From assembly GCA_016744065.1 (NCBI GenBank), contig JADGFA010000022.1, positions 1-61,843 on the forward strand: a stretch of DNA of 61,843 nucleotides, written 5' to 3'. Positions 46,815 through 55,664 of this stretch are shown here, one piece after another. The notes under the pieces are model-generated. The model was not told the origin of the DNA and made no database searches. It saw only the letters and a list, made by a program, of their open reading frames with translations. A program made the translations under genes and the position numbers. This stretch comes from Gammaproteobacteria bacterium (lineage in GTDB: Bacteria; Pseudomonadota; Gammaproteobacteria; SZUA-229). The stretch's first letter is position 1. Every line of letters starts with the position of its first letter.

Positions 46815-47504
46815 CTATATTTTAAATATTTTTAACAATCTGTCTTTATAAAATCGTTTTATTTTTTTACTAAAAATTTCAACAACCGTTTTATGGTAAT
46901 ATTTTTTATCTTCAGCATTCAATAAATCCATTTTTTTATGATATTTATGGCGTGCCCAGGCATTAAAATCAAACTGCTTTGCCAGTTTATACAAATATTG
47001 ATTAAGCCAGTGAAGACCGTCTTTTCTAGCGATAGAAACACCAAAATCGATAAGTTTGGGCTCATCATTTTCTGTAACCAGCAGATTTTCTGAGCGCTTT
47101 AAATCAAAATGCGCAACCTTTCGGTGGTGCATTTCTTTTATAGCCTGTAAAAGTTTTACAAAATATTCTGAATCTGAATCAGGCCGTCTTTCACGAATAG
47201 TCTGACCTTCGATATACTCAATTACTAAGTATTCATTATTTGCCATACCATAACAAACGGGTACCTCTTGCATGCCCTGAAGCTTCTGATAGATTCGGTA
47301 TTCATGACGTAATAACGCAAGATTTATTGGACGGGTAAGAAAATTCCCCAGAGGCACCTTAATTACAAGCTTATGACCAGACTCATTAAACAACAGAGTC
47401 TTTCCCTGATACCCTGCTGCTAGTGCATTCACATCTGAATCAAGATGCTCCCTGACCCAATGGAGCAAATCGTTTTCTGACATGAAATCCAGGTTCTGTA
47501 ACAT
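46815..47504 (-). CDS. Protein kinase-like protein (Kdo/WaaP-like fold)
   Basis: A 229-aa compact kinase-fold protein. Lys49 in HKLVIKVPLG is the probable ATP lysine and Glu68 in LRHEYRIYQKL the partner. The catalytic loop is HFDLKRSENLLV (Asp134, Asn140) and the metal-binding LIDFGVS has Asp153, so all key kinase residues are in place. It has no membrane segment or regulatory domain. The family includes the lipopolysaccharide-core kinases (WaaP, InaA) and small Ser/Thr kinases; I cannot choose. It is transcribed alone, opposite hflD. Confidence 0.7.
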   Translation of the reverse strand: MLQNLDFMSENDLLHWVREHLDSDVNALAAGYQGKTLLFNESGHKLVIKVPLGNFLTRPINLALLRHEYRIYQKLQGMQEVPVCYGMANNEYLVIEYIEGQTIRERRPDSDSEYFVKLLQAIKEMHHRKVAHFDLKRSENLLVTENDEPKLIDFGVSIARKDGLHWLNQYLYKLAKQFDFNAWARHKYHKKMDLLNAEDKKYYHKTVVEIFSKKIKRFYKDRLLKIFKI

Positions 47505-47617
47505 TTAATTAACTTAAATACTTTTTGCAATGCATGTGGATAAAGCAAAATTGTCTAAACAAATACTTTAAAAATACATGGTCAAAGCGACCATCGTAAA
47601 AAATAATCCAGGAATGC

Positions 47618-48214
47618 TTAGCCTGCATAAAGCAAATACAGGCACCCTATCAAATATACAACGATGACCGGTTCAGCATTCTGCATTAAACTCTTTTTAA
47701 AGGACCATGCACCCTTAACACTGCCAGCCTTGCTACCAAAGGTGGGTATCAGAGCGTGAACGTTTTTAGACCATGCTTCCCACTCTTCTCCAAAAATACC
47801 TCGAAGCTTATTATCTTCATACGAAATCGTTGGTGGGTAATAAAATGCCAGCAATGCAGCCATTAATACAAATGCCCACCATTGAGTTGATGCTATGGAG
47901 AAGCCTATTAACAACAGGATATTACCAACATAGAGGGGGTGACGAACATAAGCATAAGGCCCTGTAGTCGCCAGTTCCTTATTCTTCATAACATAGCCGG
48001 AAGCCCACATACGTATCAACTCACCAACAGCGGCAATACCAGCACCTATAATAAACAACATCGGCTCATACGAACCAAGCAAACTCACCAGCAACACAAA
48101 AACCACCGCAAACCACTGACGTGACTGCTCATGATAACGAAGCTTTAAAATTAGTTTTTCCAGACCTGTAGCGTCTGAGACCTTATCGGCACGTGACATG
48201 GACACCCTTCTCAA
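47618..48214 (-). CDS. Isoprenylcysteine methyltransferase-like membrane protein
   Basis: A 198-aa membrane protein with about four or five helices. The signature AYVRHPLYVGNILLLIGF (residues about 86-103) is the HPLY element of the ICMT / phospholipid methyltransferase superfamily, with ISYEDNKLRGIFGEEWEAW behind it. The C-terminal region has another helix (AEPVIVVYLIGCLYLLY). Members methylate membrane-bound substrates using SAM; some are NnrU-like or of unknown role. There are no informative neighbours. Confidence 0.75.
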   Translation of the reverse strand: MRRVSMSRADKVSDATGLEKLILKLRYHEQSRQWFAVVFVLLVSLLGSYEPMLFIIGAGIAAVGELIRMWASGYVMKNKELATTGPYAYVRHPLYVGNILLLIGFSIASTQWWAFVLMAALLAFYYPPTISYEDNKLRGIFGEEWEAWSKNVHALIPTFGSKAGSVKGAWSFKKSLMQNAEPVIVVYLIGCLYLLYAG

Positions 48215-48437
48215 GTATTAATTTCGAGCGTATTTTATAGCATTGTGATATTGAATGATACGCCCCTGAGCATACAGAAACGCGAAATGGCTATTGATTA
48301 GCATATTCAAATCAATTGCCCCCTTCAGGCTATATATTTCACGCTAAAACAGGCGATTTTGACTTCTATTCGTACATAACAACTAGAACAGCAGCACTTC
48401 AGGACAGGCTAATAATATTCATTGAATCCACTACAGG

Positions 48438-49181
48438 CTAGGTATCAATAGCTTTTTTTAAAATTGAATTAATTTGCAACATGCCTTTATCGACAATTTT
48501 CTGCATTTCCTTATGCTCAATTTTTATTGTGCCGGCACAACCGGCTGCCCAGTTAACTGATAATGCACAACAGGCATAATCTATTTCTATTTCTCGCGCA
48601 AGTGAAGCCTCTGGCATACCCGTCATACCAACAATATCAGCCCCATCCTGTTTTAATTTTTTTATTTCTGCGGCACTTTCCAGGCGCGGCCCCTGCATTA
48701 CCGCATATGTTCCCCTGTCAACAGCATTTCCTGCAGCCACTAGCAACTGTTTACGCAGCTTGTTCGAATAAGGCTCGGTAAAATCAATATGCGTAACATG
48801 TTCAAGCTCATCGTCAAAATAAGTATGCTTTCGATCACTGGTGTAATCAATAATCTGATCGGGAATGACAATGGTTTCTGGCGACATCATATCAGTAATA
48901 CCCCCCACTGCTGCCACAGCAATGACTTCTTTCACACCACATTCTTTTAACGCCCACAAATTAGCCCTGTAATTAACTTTATGCGGTGGAATATTATGCT
49001 GTGTACCATGACGGGTTAAAAAAATAACCTCTTTACCTTTGTATCTGCTCAATATAAGTTCAGATGAAGGCTCCCCCCATCGAGTCATTAACTTTTGACG
49101 CTCAAGTTCTTTGAACCCTTCTAACTGATATAACCCTGTACCACCGATAATAGCTATTTCTGCTTTAAAGTTACTGTTCAT
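48438..49181 (-). CDS. S-methyl-5'-thioinosine phosphorylase (MTAP family)
   Basis: Phosphorolytic enzyme of the MTA phosphorylase family. Its N-terminus IAIIGGTGLYQLEGF and the segments TRHGTQHNIPPHKVNYRAN, MTGMPEASLAREIEIDYACCALSVNWAAGC are conserved. The NWAAGC segment follows the bacterial methylthioinosine phosphorylase (PA3004-like) pattern as I remember it, so hypoxanthine is the likely product. I chose the ATG inside the HGPRT end because the family starts there; a longer frame exists upstream. It overlaps the HGPRT gene by 11 nt, so the hypoxanthine it releases would be salvaged at once. Confidence 0.85.
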   Translation of the reverse strand: MNSNFKAEIAIIGGTGLYQLEGFKELERQKLMTRWGEPSSELILSRYKGKEVIFLTRHGTQHNIPPHKVNYRANLWALKECGVKEVIAVAAVGGITDMMSPETIVIPDQIIDYTSDRKHTYFDDELEHVTHIDFTEPYSNKLRKQLLVAAGNAVDRGTYAVMQGPRLESAAEIKKLKQDGADIVGMTGMPEASLAREIEIDYACCALSVNWAAGCAGTIKIEHKEMQKIVDKGMLQINSILKKAIDT

Positions 49182-49740
49182 TTTCTTTATCGCATACGGC
49201 ATAAATAGCATTTAAATTTCGATGGTAACCTTTATAATCCATACCAAACCCAAAAACGTAACGATCCTCTACTTCCATACCTGTAAAGTCAGTTTTTATT
49301 GACGCTTTTTCCCTTGGGTGATTTTTTTCAACCAGTACGGCTGAGTATACCTGCTCTGCATTTTCTAATTTACAAAAATCGATTACAGCCTGAAGTGTAT
49401 GACCCTCATCAAAAATATCATCTATAACCAACAAGGTTCTACCCTTTAATGAAAGTTGAGGGCGAACCTTCCATTGCAGGTCACTACCCATTGTTTTATT
49501 TCTATAACGTGTTGCATGTAAATAATCTATTTCTACAGGGAAGTTAAATCGCGTTATTAACTGGCCACTCAAAATAAGCCCGCCATTCATAACAGGCAGT
49601 ACAATAACGGGTTGCAGAACGTGGGCTAACTTATCATTTATTTTTAATGCAAGCTGGTCTATAGATTGCTGTATTTGTTCAGCGCTATAAATTAACTCTG
49701 CATTTGCTAAAACTTTTTTTGCCTGATCGTAATTATTCAT
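49171..49740 (-). CDS. Hypoxanthine-guanine phosphoribosyltransferase
   Basis: Joins hypoxanthine or guanine to PRPP to give IMP or GMP. The PRPP motif is LLVIDDIFDEGHTLQAVIDF (residues about 109-128). The N-terminal purine-binding region has PVMNGGLILSGQL, and the tail VEDRYVFGFGMDYKGYHRNL is typical of the family. The length of 189 aa is normal. It is next to a thioinosine phosphorylase, giving a short purine and sulfur salvage route. It lies 1 nt after the DsrE-like gene. Confidence 0.9.
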   Translation of the reverse strand: MNNYDQAKKVLANAELIYSAEQIQQSIDQLALKINDKLAHVLQPVIVLPVMNGGLILSGQLITRFNFPVEIDYLHATRYRNKTMGSDLQWKVRPQLSLKGRTLLVIDDIFDEGHTLQAVIDFCKLENAEQVYSAVLVEKNHPREKASIKTDFTGMEVEDRYVFGFGMDYKGYHRNLNAIYAVCDKENEQ

Positions 49741-49741
49741 A

Positions 49742-50110
49742 TCAATATGTAAATGTTACAACACTATCATCCATTGATTCATTAATAATATAGGCACCAC
49801 CTACCGTTTCATCAATTTCAGGAATAATATCATCACCCCAGAACTTTAATGCGGGTGTGCATATTTTAAATACAACGCCTGCATTTTTAGCCTGTTTAAT
49901 ATGATCATAAACACTTTTGTTATCATCTTCTTTCAGCATTAATTTTTCAGCCTCACCTTTCATCGCTAACTGGCCTGCCTGACCGGTTAACAACACTTCG
50001 ACATCATACTCCATAGCTGCCGCAACTGTTGCCTGAAGCAAAGGAGGTAAAATTTCAGCCGGTCGAGTAGTATCAACATTCGCCATAACGACAAGTAATT
50101 TATCAGCCAT
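49742..50110 (-). CDS. DsrE-like family protein
   Basis: A 122-aa soluble protein of the DsrE/F-like fold: start KLLVVMANVDTTRPAEILPPLLQATVAAAMEYDVEVLLTG, then a helix and a single Cys84 in VVFKICTPALKF. In sulfur-oxidising bacteria, DsrE-type proteins relay sulfur on a cysteine. The lone cysteine here might do so, but no dsr genes are in the window, so the role is open. It sits between mscS and the HGPRT gene, with ATG overlap of one base at the mscS stop. Confidence 0.7.
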   Translation of the reverse strand: MADKLLVVMANVDTTRPAEILPPLLQATVAAAMEYDVEVLLTGQAGQLAMKGEAEKLMLKEDDNKSVYDHIKQAKNAGVVFKICTPALKFWGDDIIPEIDETVGGAYIINESMDDSVVTFTY

Positions 50111-51213
50111 TAATCTGGCACTCCTGATGATTGCATGGTTTGCAAATGTAAAGTTGATGTTGGAAATGCAAACTCAGCACCATTGCTTTCAATAATCTCA
50201 ACAATTTTCAATAACACATCCTGCTTAATTTCATGAAACTGAATCCAGTCAGTCGTTTTAGTAAATGTATATATAAAGAAATCAATCGATGATGCTGCAA
50301 AACTATTGAAATTAACAATTAAAGTTTGCTCATTATCAATATCAGGATGATTTCTCAACATGGTTTTTACCTGTTCAATTATAACGGCCATTTTATTGGC
50401 ATCATCATAACGAATTCCCATGGTTTCTTTAATTCGTCGATTTGTCATGCGCGATGGGTTTTCAACAGAAATATTAGTAAAAATAGAATTTGGCACATAA
50501 AGTGGGCGCTTATCAAATGTACGAATACGTGTTAAACGCCAGCCAATATTTTCTACTGTCCCTTCTATAGACTTATCATCTGAACGAATCCAGTCGCCTA
50601 CCTTAAATGGGCGATCCAGATATATCATTAACCCACCAAAAAAATTTGCCAGCAAATCTTTTGCAGCAAAGCCAATAGCTATACCCCCCACTCCACCAAA
50701 AGCAAGTATGCCCGAAATACTGTAACCCAGTGTTTGCAGCATAATTAAACCACCGGTTATAAAAACAGATATTCGAACCAGTTTGCCAATGGCATGTACA
50801 GTATGTTTATCAAAATCATGTTCGCCATCTTTCTCCTGACTTTGAACAAGAATTTTTTCTGTTCCTTTAATAAGTTGCAATATAAAAAAGATGAGTATAG
50901 ACACCACGCCAACATCTCTTACAGGATCAATCACACCAAAAATTAAAGCTTTACTCTGACTCTGTACAATCTCTGCTGCAAACAAGACACCTAATAACCA
51001 GATCAAATAACCCAGAGGGCGCCCAGCTGCACCGATAAGCAAGTCATCCCATGGATTTTTAGTATTCGTCAGTTTATCTTCCAGACGGCTAAACACCCTT
51101 TTTTGAAAAAAACTGAAGATAAGTGTAACCAGTACAATGATAAAAACCTGGGTTATCCAGAGTGATTCTTTACCGAGCTCGAACTGACTTAATAACTGCT
51201 GTATATATTCCAT
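50110..51213 (-). CDS. mscS: Small-conductance mechanosensitive channel MscS family
   Basis: Opens under membrane tension to release solutes on hypo-osmotic shock. It has several N-terminal membrane helices. The pore-lining helix and beta domain begin GISGILAFGGVGGIAIGFAAKDLLANFFGG and continue LDRPFKVGDWI. The C-terminal part is soluble alpha/beta. The length of 367 aa is slightly above E. coli MscS because of an additional N-terminal helix pair. It heads a minus-strand run with the DsrE-like gene, HGPRT and thioinosine phosphorylase. Confidence 0.92.
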   Translation of the reverse strand: MEYIQQLLSQFELGKESLWITQVFIIVLVTLIFSFFQKRVFSRLEDKLTNTKNPWDDLLIGAAGRPLGYLIWLLGVLFAAEIVQSQSKALIFGVIDPVRDVGVVSILIFFILQLIKGTEKILVQSQEKDGEHDFDKHTVHAIGKLVRISVFITGGLIMLQTLGYSISGILAFGGVGGIAIGFAAKDLLANFFGGLMIYLDRPFKVGDWIRSDDKSIEGTVENIGWRLTRIRTFDKRPLYVPNSIFTNISVENPSRMTNRRIKETMGIRYDDANKMAVIIEQVKTMLRNHPDIDNEQTLIVNFNSFAASSIDFFIYTFTKTTDWIQFHEIKQDVLLKIVEIIESNGAEFAFPTSTLHLQTMQSSGVPD

Positions 51214-51252
51214 AAATAAAAATTCTATATTTAATTTTTTGTTAAATAGATG

Positions 51253-52299
51253 TTAAACACCTAACTCAAGATTTGGATCATCATCTAATCGTTGAATTTT
51301 ATCAACGATCATTTTCCAATGTGTAGAAGCCATTAACTCCTGCCGATTAATATCGCCCCTGCCGTGCATTCTAACCAAACGCATTTGTGATACAGGGTTT
51401 GAGTAGCCTTCAAGTGATTCTAATACCTGTTGTGCCGCTTCAGAATGATTGCAAACCAGTACCATATCACAGCCTGCATTTAACGCTGTATTTGCACGTG
51501 TGGAAAAATCACCGACTATGCCGGCTGCTTCCATACTCAGGTCATCGCTAAAAATAACACCTTGAAAGTTTAACTTCTGACGCAAAATTTCCTGCAACCA
51601 TATTTGAGAATACCCCGCAGGTTTATCATCTATCGCGGGATAAACAACATGTGCTGGCATGACTGCTGCCAGCCCAAAATGAATCATCCTTTCAAATGGA
51701 ACAATATCTTCCATCATAATATCATTTAAAGACCGCTGATCAACCGGATGTGCTGTGTGTGAATCTTCTTTTACAGAGCCATGCCCAGGAAAATGCTTGC
51801 CCGTAGCCTGCATGCCTGCTTTATGCATACCCAGCATATATTCATGAGCCAACTCAGCTATTATTTCAGGCTTAGCATGATATGCACGATCACCAATAAC
51901 ACCACTTAAGCCTGTACCAATATCCAGTACGGGTGCAAAGCTCATATCTATACCCACTGCACGACATTCTGCTGCCATTAGCCAGCCGCACTCACGGGCA
52001 AATTGCTTAGCCTGTTTTTTGTCTTTAGCATAATGTTTACCGTAAGTTGTGGCTGGCGGAATGTGCGTAAAGCCATCACGAAAACGTTGTACTCGCCCAC
52101 CTTCATGGTCGACTGCAACCAGTAAATGCGGTGTACGTAAGGCATGAATTTCCTGTATAAGTGCATTAATCTGCTCAGGTGACTCATAATTACGAGTAAA
52201 CAGAATAACACCGCCGGCTTGCGGGTGGAGTAACATTTCACGCTCTTGCGCAGTAATGGATGTTCCGACAAGATCAAGCATGACCGGGCCAAGTGACAT
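51253..52299 (-). CDS. nagZ: Beta-N-acetylhexosaminidase NagZ
   Basis: Cytoplasmic glycoside hydrolase family 3 enzyme that removes GlcNAc from recycled muropeptides. The family signature KHFPGHGSVKEDSH is present, with the catalytic His/Asp dyad (HTAHP loop) and the nucleophile Asp in VIFSDDLSMEAAG. The start MSLGPVMLDLVGTSITAQE is typical. The length of 348 aa is normal. In Pseudomonas nagZ also neighbours the thioinosine phosphorylase gene. It is 39 nt before mscS on the same strand. Confidence 0.96.
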   Translation of the reverse strand: MSLGPVMLDLVGTSITAQEREMLLHPQAGGVILFTRNYESPEQINALIQEIHALRTPHLLVAVDHEGGRVQRFRDGFTHIPPATTYGKHYAKDKKQAKQFARECGWLMAAECRAVGIDMSFAPVLDIGTGLSGVIGDRAYHAKPEIIAELAHEYMLGMHKAGMQATGKHFPGHGSVKEDSHTAHPVDQRSLNDIMMEDIVPFERMIHFGLAAVMPAHVVYPAIDDKPAGYSQIWLQEILRQKLNFQGVIFSDDLSMEAAGIVGDFSTRANTALNAGCDMVLVCNHSEAAQQVLESLEGYSNPVSQMRLVRMHGRGDINRQELMASTHWKMIVDKIQRLDDDPNLELGV

Positions 52300-52359
52300 T
52301 TAAGCTTCCTTCGACTTTATTTTATAAACAGAATTATACAGTAATGAATGAAACCAGCA

Positions 52360-52959
52360 TCAGGAATAGGTTTTTAAACAATTAATACCGCAGAAAGCCA
52401 GCACAGTCTCCAGATGACGATCAAACCCTGAAAATTCATGACCTCCACCTTCTTCAACAATTGATGGCACCGCCGCATATTTTTCCAGTGCCAGATTATA
52501 ATCCAGTACTTCATCACCTGTTTGCAGCATTAATAAGTAACGATCTGGCTTGCTAATTTCTTTAACATTATATTTTTTGAGCTGCTCCACATGCGCCATC
52601 GTCAACATATACTCCTCACCTGTATAGAGATTTCGATTAAACCCCAGATAGCCTTCAAATAACTCATAGGGCTTCACCGCAGGATTTATTAATACCACTC
52701 TACTATCAAATTTCTCTGCCAGATAAGTTGCGTAATAACCGCCCAACGAACTACCAATAAAACATAAAGGGCGAACACCATTATGCTGCTGATATTTTTG
52801 AATAATCTCAAGTAACTGGTCCATGGCAAGTGCTGGATCAAAAGACAGTGCCGGAATTTCCAGCACATCAGGCATATTTATTTTACTCGCGTAGGATTCA
52901 AGCAGGCTTGCTTTATAAGATTCTGGCGAACTGTTAAATCCATGGATATAGATCAGCAT
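52360..52959 (-). CDS. YqiA-like alpha/beta-hydrolase esterase
   Basis: A 199-aa esterase of the YqiA family. The start MLIYIHGFNSSPESYKA has the oxyanion motif; the nucleophile elbow is IGSSLGGYYATYLAE. The expected acid is in LMLQTGDEVLDY, and the C-terminal His in GGGHEFSGFDRHLE, so the triad is complete. It should hydrolyse short-chain esters. In E. coli yqiA lies with parE; here no parE is adjacent. It lies before nagZ with a 60-nt gap. Confidence 0.85.
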   Translation of the reverse strand: MLIYIHGFNSSPESYKASLLESYASKINMPDVLEIPALSFDPALAMDQLLEIIQKYQQHNGVRPLCFIGSSLGGYYATYLAEKFDSRVVLINPAVKPYELFEGYLGFNRNLYTGEEYMLTMAHVEQLKKYNVKEISKPDRYLLMLQTGDEVLDYNLALEKYAAVPSIVEEGGGHEFSGFDRHLETVLAFCGINCLKTYS

Positions 52960-53120
52960 AACTACATTCTGTATTTGAAAATCATTTATTAAAGTCCTTA
53001 GTTAAGCACTCTAACATAATAACCCGAATACTCAGGGTTACTTCCAGTATATAAGATAATTTTTAATTGTCTGTAGTAAGGTGCTGATTTTTTACGAATA
53101 AATGTAATTATTTTGAATAA

Positions 53121-53600
53121 TCAGGTGGTTTTTTCTATTAAACAAACCGAATGCACTGCAATACCTTCTTTTCTACCGGTAAACCCCAGCTTTTCACTGG
53201 TCGTTGCTTTAATATTAACCTGAGATATATCAGCACTTAAATCATTAGATAAATTAGACCTCATCGCCTCTATAAAAGGTGACATTTTGGGGGCCTGAGC
53301 AATAACAGTAACATCAAGATTAACCAGACTAAAACCCTGATCAATAATGAGTTTATAGACCTGTTTAAGTAAATCACGACTATCAGCGCCTTTATAAGCA
53401 TTATCCGTATCAGGAAAATGATGACCAATATCACCCAGTGCCATTGCTCCAAGCAAAGCATCACAAACAGCATGCACTAGCACATCACCATCAGAATGCG
53501 CTACAAACTGTTTATCGTAGGGTATCTTCACTCCACCCAGAATAACAAACTCACCTGATTCAAAGGCATGCACATCATATCCATGACCAATTCTTATCAT
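53121..53600 (-). CDS. ispF: 2-C-methyl-D-erythritol 2,4-cyclodiphosphate synthase
   Basis: MEP-pathway step to isopentenyl diphosphate; trimeric zinc enzyme. It begins [16 protein letters not shown] with the metal residues. [32 protein letters not shown] and the C-terminal [20 protein letters not shown] are highly conserved. The length of 159 aa is normal. IspD, usually beside it, is absent. Instead an ABC exporter gene lies 12 nt upstream, an uncommon pairing. Confidence 0.97.
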   Translation of the reverse strand: MIRIGHGYDVHAFESGEFVILGGVKIPYDKQFVAHSDGDVLVHAVCDALLGAMALGDIGHHFPDTDNAYKGADSRDLLKQVYKLIIDQGFSLVNLDVTVIAQAPKMSPFIEAMRSNLSNDLSADISQVNIKATTSEKLGFTGRKEGIAVHSVCLIEKTT

Positions 53601-53612
53601 TCGCTCCCCCTC

Positions 53613-55409
53613 CTATTCAACATGAGCACCATAAAGTTGTTTATACACACCATCACGTTGCACCATCTCTTCATGTATACCTTCATCTATTACCTGCCCG
53701 TCCTCAAAAACATAAACCCTGTCGGCCTGCTTAACAGCACTTAAACGATGGGCAATAATCAGTGTGGTACGATTTTTTAAAAATGCATGCATGGCCTGAT
53801 GTAAATTAGATTCTGTTTCAGTATCCAGGGCAGACGTTGCCTCATCTAGAATAACCACTTTAGGCTGAGATAATACCAGGCGTGCCACAGCAAGACGTTG
53901 ACGCTGCCCACCAGATAACCTGACACCATTTCGCCCTACAATTGTATTTAATTGTTCAGGTAGCGCTTCTATTGTTTTTCTTAACTGAGCAACTTCCAGT
54001 GCATTCCATAGATCTTCATCTTTATACTCTTTACCCAAACTTATATTATTACGAATCGTGTCGTTAAATAAGGCGGGATGCTGCAATACCGTTGCCACAT
54101 TTTCACGCACAATATCCAGACCAATTTCAGTAACATCTACACCGCCAAAATAAATCTGACCTTCAGAAGGCGCATACATCCCCAATAGCATTTGCACTAA
54201 TGTAGATTTCCCACCGCCACTGGCCCCCACTATAGCAACCTTTTCACCTGGCTTAATATCCAGAGATAAACCGTTTAAAACAGGTTCACCCTGAGCATAG
54301 CTAAAGTGAAGGTTTTCCACATGCAAACCAATACTTTCATTACCCAGAAATGGATTACTAACATGTCTGTACTGGGGCTCTGTATCCAGTTCTAATAAAT
54401 TATTTAATCGACTAATAGCAGCATTAGCAGAATAATAACTATATTGCATACTAAGAATTTCCTGTACAGGAGCCATCATAAACCACAGATACGCATACAC
54501 AGCAAACATCTGACCTATAGATAGATCAGAAAAAATCACCATCAACATACTAACCGCACGAAAAACCTCAAACCCCATCAAAAAAATGAAAAATGAAACT
54601 CTGTTTGCTGCATCACTTTTCCAGCTGAAAGATGATGAATGGGATTTAATACCGCGGGCTTTTTCAATAACTCTCTGAATATAATGTTGTTCTCTATTTG
54701 CTGCTCTAATTTGATGAATAGCATCCAGGGTTTCACTTAATGACTGTTGAAATAGCTCAAAAGCTGAATTTTCACGACGTTTCAGGTGTTTTACTCTACG
54801 CCCTAAAACAGTTGTAAAATAAATAACAACCGGATTCATAATTAATATGAACAATGCCAGTTGCCAGTGAATCCACAATAAAATGACCGCAACACCAACA
54901 ATCGATAGTACGGCAACAACAAACTTACTTAAAGCACTGCCAATAAAATTATCAACTGCCTCTACATCCGTTACCAGATGTGATGCAACAGTACCACTTC
55001 CTAATGTTTCATATTCAGCCATAGAAACAAATTGAAGTTTTGTTAATAACTTAACCCTGATCTGACAGGTAATTTCTTTAGCAACCAGGGTAAACCTGAA
55101 CGTTTGCCACACCGCCAGCAACATGGATGATAAACGTAAAAAAATCGTTAAAAACATAATAACAATTATATAAAATGCCGCGCTCCACCAGCTTTCAGGA
55201 AAAACAGCATTCATTCCTGCAATTAAAAAGCCTGGCTTTTCTAACAATACTTCATCAACAAGTAATGGCATTAACATGGGAACAGGCGCGCTTAAGACTG
55301 CGGCAAAAATAGCAATGAAATTTGCTATCCATATACTACGTTTATATGATTTTGCTGCCTGGAATATTTGCGACCAGCTAATTCGGTCAGTTTGAATCGG
55401 TTTACTCAT
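53613..55409 (-). CDS. MsbA-like ABC exporter (multidrug or lipid type)
   Basis: A fused permease-ATPase half-transporter of 598 aa. Residues about 1-330 contain six helices. The ATPase has Walker A GASGGGKSTLVQM, signature LSGGQRQRLAVARLVL and Walker B KVVILDEATSALD. It resembles MsbA in layout, but the lipid A operon already carries msbA, so this is a second exporter of unknown substrate. It lies just ahead of ispF. The N-terminal MSKPIQTDRISWSQIFQ lacks any peptidase domain. Confidence 0.88.
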   Translation of the reverse strand: MSKPIQTDRISWSQIFQAAKSYKRSIWIANFIAIFAAVLSAPVPMLMPLLVDEVLLEKPGFLIAGMNAVFPESWWSAAFYIIVIMFLTIFLRLSSMLLAVWQTFRFTLVAKEITCQIRVKLLTKLQFVSMAEYETLGSGTVASHLVTDVEAVDNFIGSALSKFVVAVLSIVGVAVILLWIHWQLALFILIMNPVVIYFTTVLGRRVKHLKRRENSAFELFQQSLSETLDAIHQIRAANREQHYIQRVIEKARGIKSHSSSFSWKSDAANRVSFFIFLMGFEVFRAVSMLMVIFSDLSIGQMFAVYAYLWFMMAPVQEILSMQYSYYSANAAISRLNNLLELDTEPQYRHVSNPFLGNESIGLHVENLHFSYAQGEPVLNGLSLDIKPGEKVAIVGASGGGKSTLVQMLLGMYAPSEGQIYFGGVDVTEIGLDIVRENVATVLQHPALFNDTIRNNISLGKEYKDEDLWNALEVAQLRKTIEALPEQLNTIVGRNGVRLSGGQRQRLAVARLVLSQPKVVILDEATSALDTETESNLHQAMHAFLKNRTTLIIAHRLSAVKQADRVYVFEDGQVIDEGIHEEMVQRDGVYKQLYGAHVE

Positions 55410-55456
55410 AAATGAATATTACAGCATCACTGTAAAATGAGCATGTTTTTTATCTA

Positions 55457-55489
55457 TTCAATCGTTATAGCGAAGCCACAACGATTGAA
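55457..55489 (-). terminator. 10-bp hairpin in the gap after the DUF58 gene
   Basis: TTCAATCGTT (55457-55466) pairs perfectly with AACGATTGAA (55480-55489) around a 13-nt loop, in the gap between the DUF58 gene and the ABC exporter. It may end the DUF58 cluster transcript. There is no strong T-run. Confidence 0.4.
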
Positions 55490-55540
55490 CCAGCCGACAA
55501 AAAGCAGATAGATCCATTGCATTTAGACTACCCTGCAACT

Positions 55541-55570
55541 GTTATCCTGAGCAAACGCGAAGAACGACAG
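55541..55570. repeat. Short repeat fragment ('GTTATCCTGAGCAAACGCGAAG')
   Basis: The string gttatcctgagcaaacgcga at 55541-55560 shares GTTATCCTGAGC with the inverted end of the element at 43142-43160. It also recalls the 'TCCTGAGCGAAGCGAAG' type of intergenic repeat. It lies in the gap after the DUF58 cluster. Only one end is recognisable. Confidence 0.4.
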
Positions 55571-55664
55571 CTATTCAAAAATGGCAATTCTTTGTATCTA
55601 TTTTTACCTGTTATTCTTTTTAAAACCCGCACTTGAGCTATGCCAGGGCTTAACTAAATGTCAT

